14,968 nucleotides of DNA from Gamarada debralockiae (lineage: Eukaryota > Ascomycota > Leotiomycetes > Helotiales > Hyphodiscaceae), in assembly GCA_002803225.1 (NCBI GenBank), contig NXFV01000540.1:1-14968 (forward strand). The letters are read 5' to 3'. The position numbers and the translations under genes are program-made. Of the stretch, positions 12,491 through 14,968 are shown one piece after another (within the stretch, counting starts at the first letter, position 1; each line of letters opens with the position of its first letter). The notes under the pieces are model-generated. The model was not told the origin of the DNA, did no database searches, and saw only the letters and a list, made by a program, of their open reading frames with translations.

Positions 12491-14968
12491 CGCGGTTTTA
12501 CTAAGACCTTACTGTGGAACCGATCGAGCCTATTAGGGTTATTAAAGCCTTTACTATTAATGGAGTAGTATTACTACTATTAGACGCTATACCTGTACTT
12601 GTCGGAATTGATATACATATAGAAGTCGACTTAGTTGATATTAAGCTAGTTCGCTAGTTAGGCTTAAAGTCTTATCGGAATACTAATCTCCCTATTTTAC
12701 GGGCTATAAATTAATAAAACCTTCTAACTTACAGAGTATACAACATACGATTGGAACTTATAGATACTTATGGGACTTGTAAGACTAGTTTACAGCTGTA
12801 CTTAGCTGTTGATCGAGATCCAGGAGACTCTTAAATTCTACTGGGTATGCCTGCTCTAACCGAGCTCAAAATCCTAGTAGACTGCGAGTACTGCTAATGG
12901 CAGTATAAGGTCGAACGGGCTGATATTCGGGTCGACTGTTACTAACGTTTCTAAAAGCGCACGAAAGGAGCTAAGATATATGCCCTTGTCGAAGTAAATC
13001 ATTTACTTCATTACTAATTTACTACCCCCTAGGCTAGTAAGCTCCTTGCTTGTCTAGAAAGCTATTTAGATGTCTTTTCTAACTCGAATGTTAAGAAGCT
13101 AGTACCCCATCGTGATATTGACTTAGCTATCGAGTTACAGCCTAGAAAGGAGCCTCTATATAGACCTATTTACTCTCTTTTACTACGAGAGCTAGTAGCT
13201 CTAAAGGAATTCCTTGAAGAAAACCTAGCCAAAGGCTTTATACGTAAATCGAAGAGCCTAGTAGGTGCCCCTATCCTATTTGCCCCCAAAAAGGATGGTG
13301 GCCTTAGATTATGCGTTAACTATCGAGGTCTAAACACTGTTATAGTCAAGAACTAGTACCCTTTACCTTTAATCACTAAGATTATAGACCAAGTTACAAG
13401 AGCCAAGTACTTTAGTAAAATTGACCTGAAGGATGTGTACTACTGCCTTCGAATTCGAGCAGGAGATGAATGGAAGATAGCCTTTCAGACCTGTTATGGA
13501 CACTACGAATTTCTAGTAGTACCTATGGGCCTTACTAATACTCCCGCTACCTTCTAAGCCTATATCAATAAGGCTCTTTAGGGACTAGTCAATGATTTTT
13601 GTATTGTCTACTTAGATAATATATTAATCTTCTCGAAGACAAAGGAGGAATACGATGAATATCTCTAGCAAGTATGCGAGCGCCTACGAGCAGCTAAGTT
13701 ATACGCCAAGCCTTTGAAATGCTAGTTCTACTAAAAGGAGATCGAGTTCTTAGGCTTTATTATAGGAGTTCAAGGTATACGTATGGACCTTGAGCACGTA
13801 CGTACTATTTAGGAATAGGAGAGTCACCCTCTAAGAAGCTACCGAGACCTTTAAGTCCTATTGGGTTTCTGTAACTTCTACAGACGCTTTATTAAGGGGT
13901 ACTTAGCTATTGCTCGGCTACTCACGTTACTGCTAAAGGGCAATGTCAACGGACGAAAAACCGGCGACTTCAGTAAGGCCTGGGGCAGTCCTTAGTAATA
14001 GGCCTTCCTTAATCTACTAGGCGCCTTCTAAATAGCGCCTTTACTTCGATACTATAACCCTGATCTACTTATTCACCTAGAGGCTAATACTTCGAATGCA
14101 GCCCTAGGAGGTGTCTTGTCCTAGTTACAGACTAACACTAGCAAATGGCATCCCATTGCCTTCTTTTCTAAACAATTCAAAGGAGCTGAACTTAATTATT
14201 CTACTCCTGATAAGGAATTGATGGCGATTGTTAAATGTTTCAAGTACTAGCGCTAGTATCTAGACGGGACTAATTATACTATCGAAGTATAGTCGGATTA
14301 TATAAACTTATAAGGGTTTATGAAACAACCTCGAATTAATAGTAGATAGGCCAGGTGGCTAATCTACTTAACCCCTTACGACTTTATTATACAATATCGA
14401 CTAGGGTCGTTGAACCCTGCTGACGGCCTATTGCGTCGTCTTGATTTAACCCGCTGGGCGGGGGAAATCGCTAGTCTAGTACAGACGGACCTACTGGAGC
14501 GTAGGCTCGCAAGGGCTGATACTAATCTGCCGGAGGTAGCTAGACTTGATTATTTGAGCTAGGCTCAACAAATACCTTGTTTAGTACAGATAGACCTGCT
14601 GGAGGATAAACTCGTAGGGGCTGATTTTGGTCTGCTAGAGGCAGCTAGACCTAATTCCAAAGTGCTATGCGATATAGCCAAGTGCTAGCTATGTGAGATA
14701 GCAAAAGCGATACTTGATTTTCGGCTGTATAATACAGCTAGACCTGAGCTCGATATTACTGTAGCTAGGTCTAAATCTTATTCTAATCTGCTGGAGGCAA
14801 AGCTGTGTGATGCAGTAAAGGCAACCCAGAGGGTCAATGCCTCAAGCCCTTCAGGTGTAAAGCCTGGAGGCTAGTGGGACCTGGAAAGGGATGCTGTTGG
14901 TCTATAGACCCCTACTCAGACTGTTCAAGTACTTTGTGCGTCGCCTAGGGCAGAGGACAGTGAGACTA
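12475..14968 (+). pseudogene. pol: pol of chromovirus 2 (PR-RT-RH-linker), truncated by the window
   Basis: Frame 1 mod 3, -1 relative to its gag as in copy 1. Protease ~12505-12880 (VLVGIDIHIEVDLVD; LAVDRDPGD; LLGMPALTELKIL). Reverse transcriptase ~13093-13790 ([49 protein letters not shown] with catalytic Asp at 13423-13425; [24 protein letters not shown] at 13609-13620, where the last Asp of YxDD is Asn). RNase H ~14010-14400 (LEANTSNAALGGVLS, first Asp now Asn at 14086-14088; [28 protein letters not shown]). Then the repeat-rich linker. Fewer stops than copy 1. The integrase lies beyond the window. Confidence 0.85.
14471..14825 (+). repeat. In-frame repeats in the RNase H-integrase linker, copy 2
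   Basis: Two 105-bp units start at 14471 and 14576, matching those of copy 1. Between 14576 and the GGCAACC anchor at 14820 copy 2 measures 244 bp against 166 bp in copy 1, a 78-bp (26-codon) in-frame gain. The extra part repeats the LLEA-x-LCD-A/I-x-K theme, so the linker grows and shrinks by whole repeat units. Confidence 0.75.

Larger units (their letters stand above)
10693..14968 (+). mobile_element. Chromovirus 2: 5' part of a second Ty3/gypsy element
   Basis: LTR, primer-binding region, gag, protease, reverse transcriptase, RNase H and most of the linker, cut by the window edge before integrase. It is clearly related to chromovirus 1 along the whole internal region but has a different LTR length (431 bp) and a 78-bp longer linker. 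It keeps the gag ATG and many TGG codons that copy 1 has lost, so it is less affected by RIP, though still not functional. Confidence 0.93.

Noticed and set aside
2315..14968. A variant genetic code in which TAA and TAG are read as amino acids
   Set aside because: The stops fall at both Gln and Trp positions, a gag ATG became ATA, catalytic residues are lost by G-to-A, and the LTRs show the same transitions; RIP explains all of this.
1..14968. CRISPR arrays, tRNA or rRNA genes
   Set aside because: No regularly spaced repeats of CRISPR type, no cloverleaf with a conserved T-loop and no rRNA motif noticed on reading.

Overview
The window is repeat-rich, gene-poor DNA from a filamentous ascomycete (Pezizomycotina), perhaps of the Eurotiales type. 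This is inferred from three things. First, there are Ty3/gypsy LTR retrotransposons of the chromovirus type, with a chromodomain at the end of the integrase. Second, their decay is almost purely C-to-T and G-to-A, turning Gln and Trp codons into TAA/TAG, which is the signature of repeat-induced point mutation (RIP). Third, a broken minus-strand gene resembles the fungal-only DUF3435 family, the group that includes Starship 'captain' recombinases. Nothing here looks like an intact, expressed protein-coding gene.

Layout. Positions 1-367 hold the 3' end of a Tc1/mariner element (transposase C-terminus, 3' inverted repeat, TA target site). Positions 368-1353 are mostly unassigned, with one short coiled-coil coding fragment (1029-1180, plus strand). 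From 1354 to 10692 one decayed minus-strand gene is split into three pieces (10692-9609, 9317-9142, 2309-1354). The splits are caused by a full-length 6,827-bp chromovirus (2315-9141, TSD CAGTA) and a 286-bp solo LTR (9323-9608, TSD TCTAG). A second, related chromovirus starts at 10693 and leaves the window at 14968; it cuts the 5' side of the same gene. All three insertions point the same way, antisense to the gene.

When both complete insertions are removed, keeping one copy of each 5-bp target duplication, the minus-strand frame runs without a shift from about position 9985 through both junctions to a TGA at 1354-1356. That rejoined 3' part carries DUF3435-like zinc-binding segments, then a low-complexity acidic/Ser/Thr-rich stretch, then two chromodomains in tandem. 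The recombinase part of such a protein would lie upstream, beyond the second chromovirus and outside the window.

The two chromoviruses share gag, protease, reverse transcriptase and RNase H, and an unusually long RNase H-integrase linker built of in-frame repeats. In both, pol lies in the -1 frame relative to gag. Copy 1 is heavily mutated: its LTRs differ at 66 of 677 positions by hand count, all transitions with no gaps, and its integrase D-D-E residues read N-N-K. Copy 2 is less damaged, but it too has stops and an altered reverse transcriptase active site.
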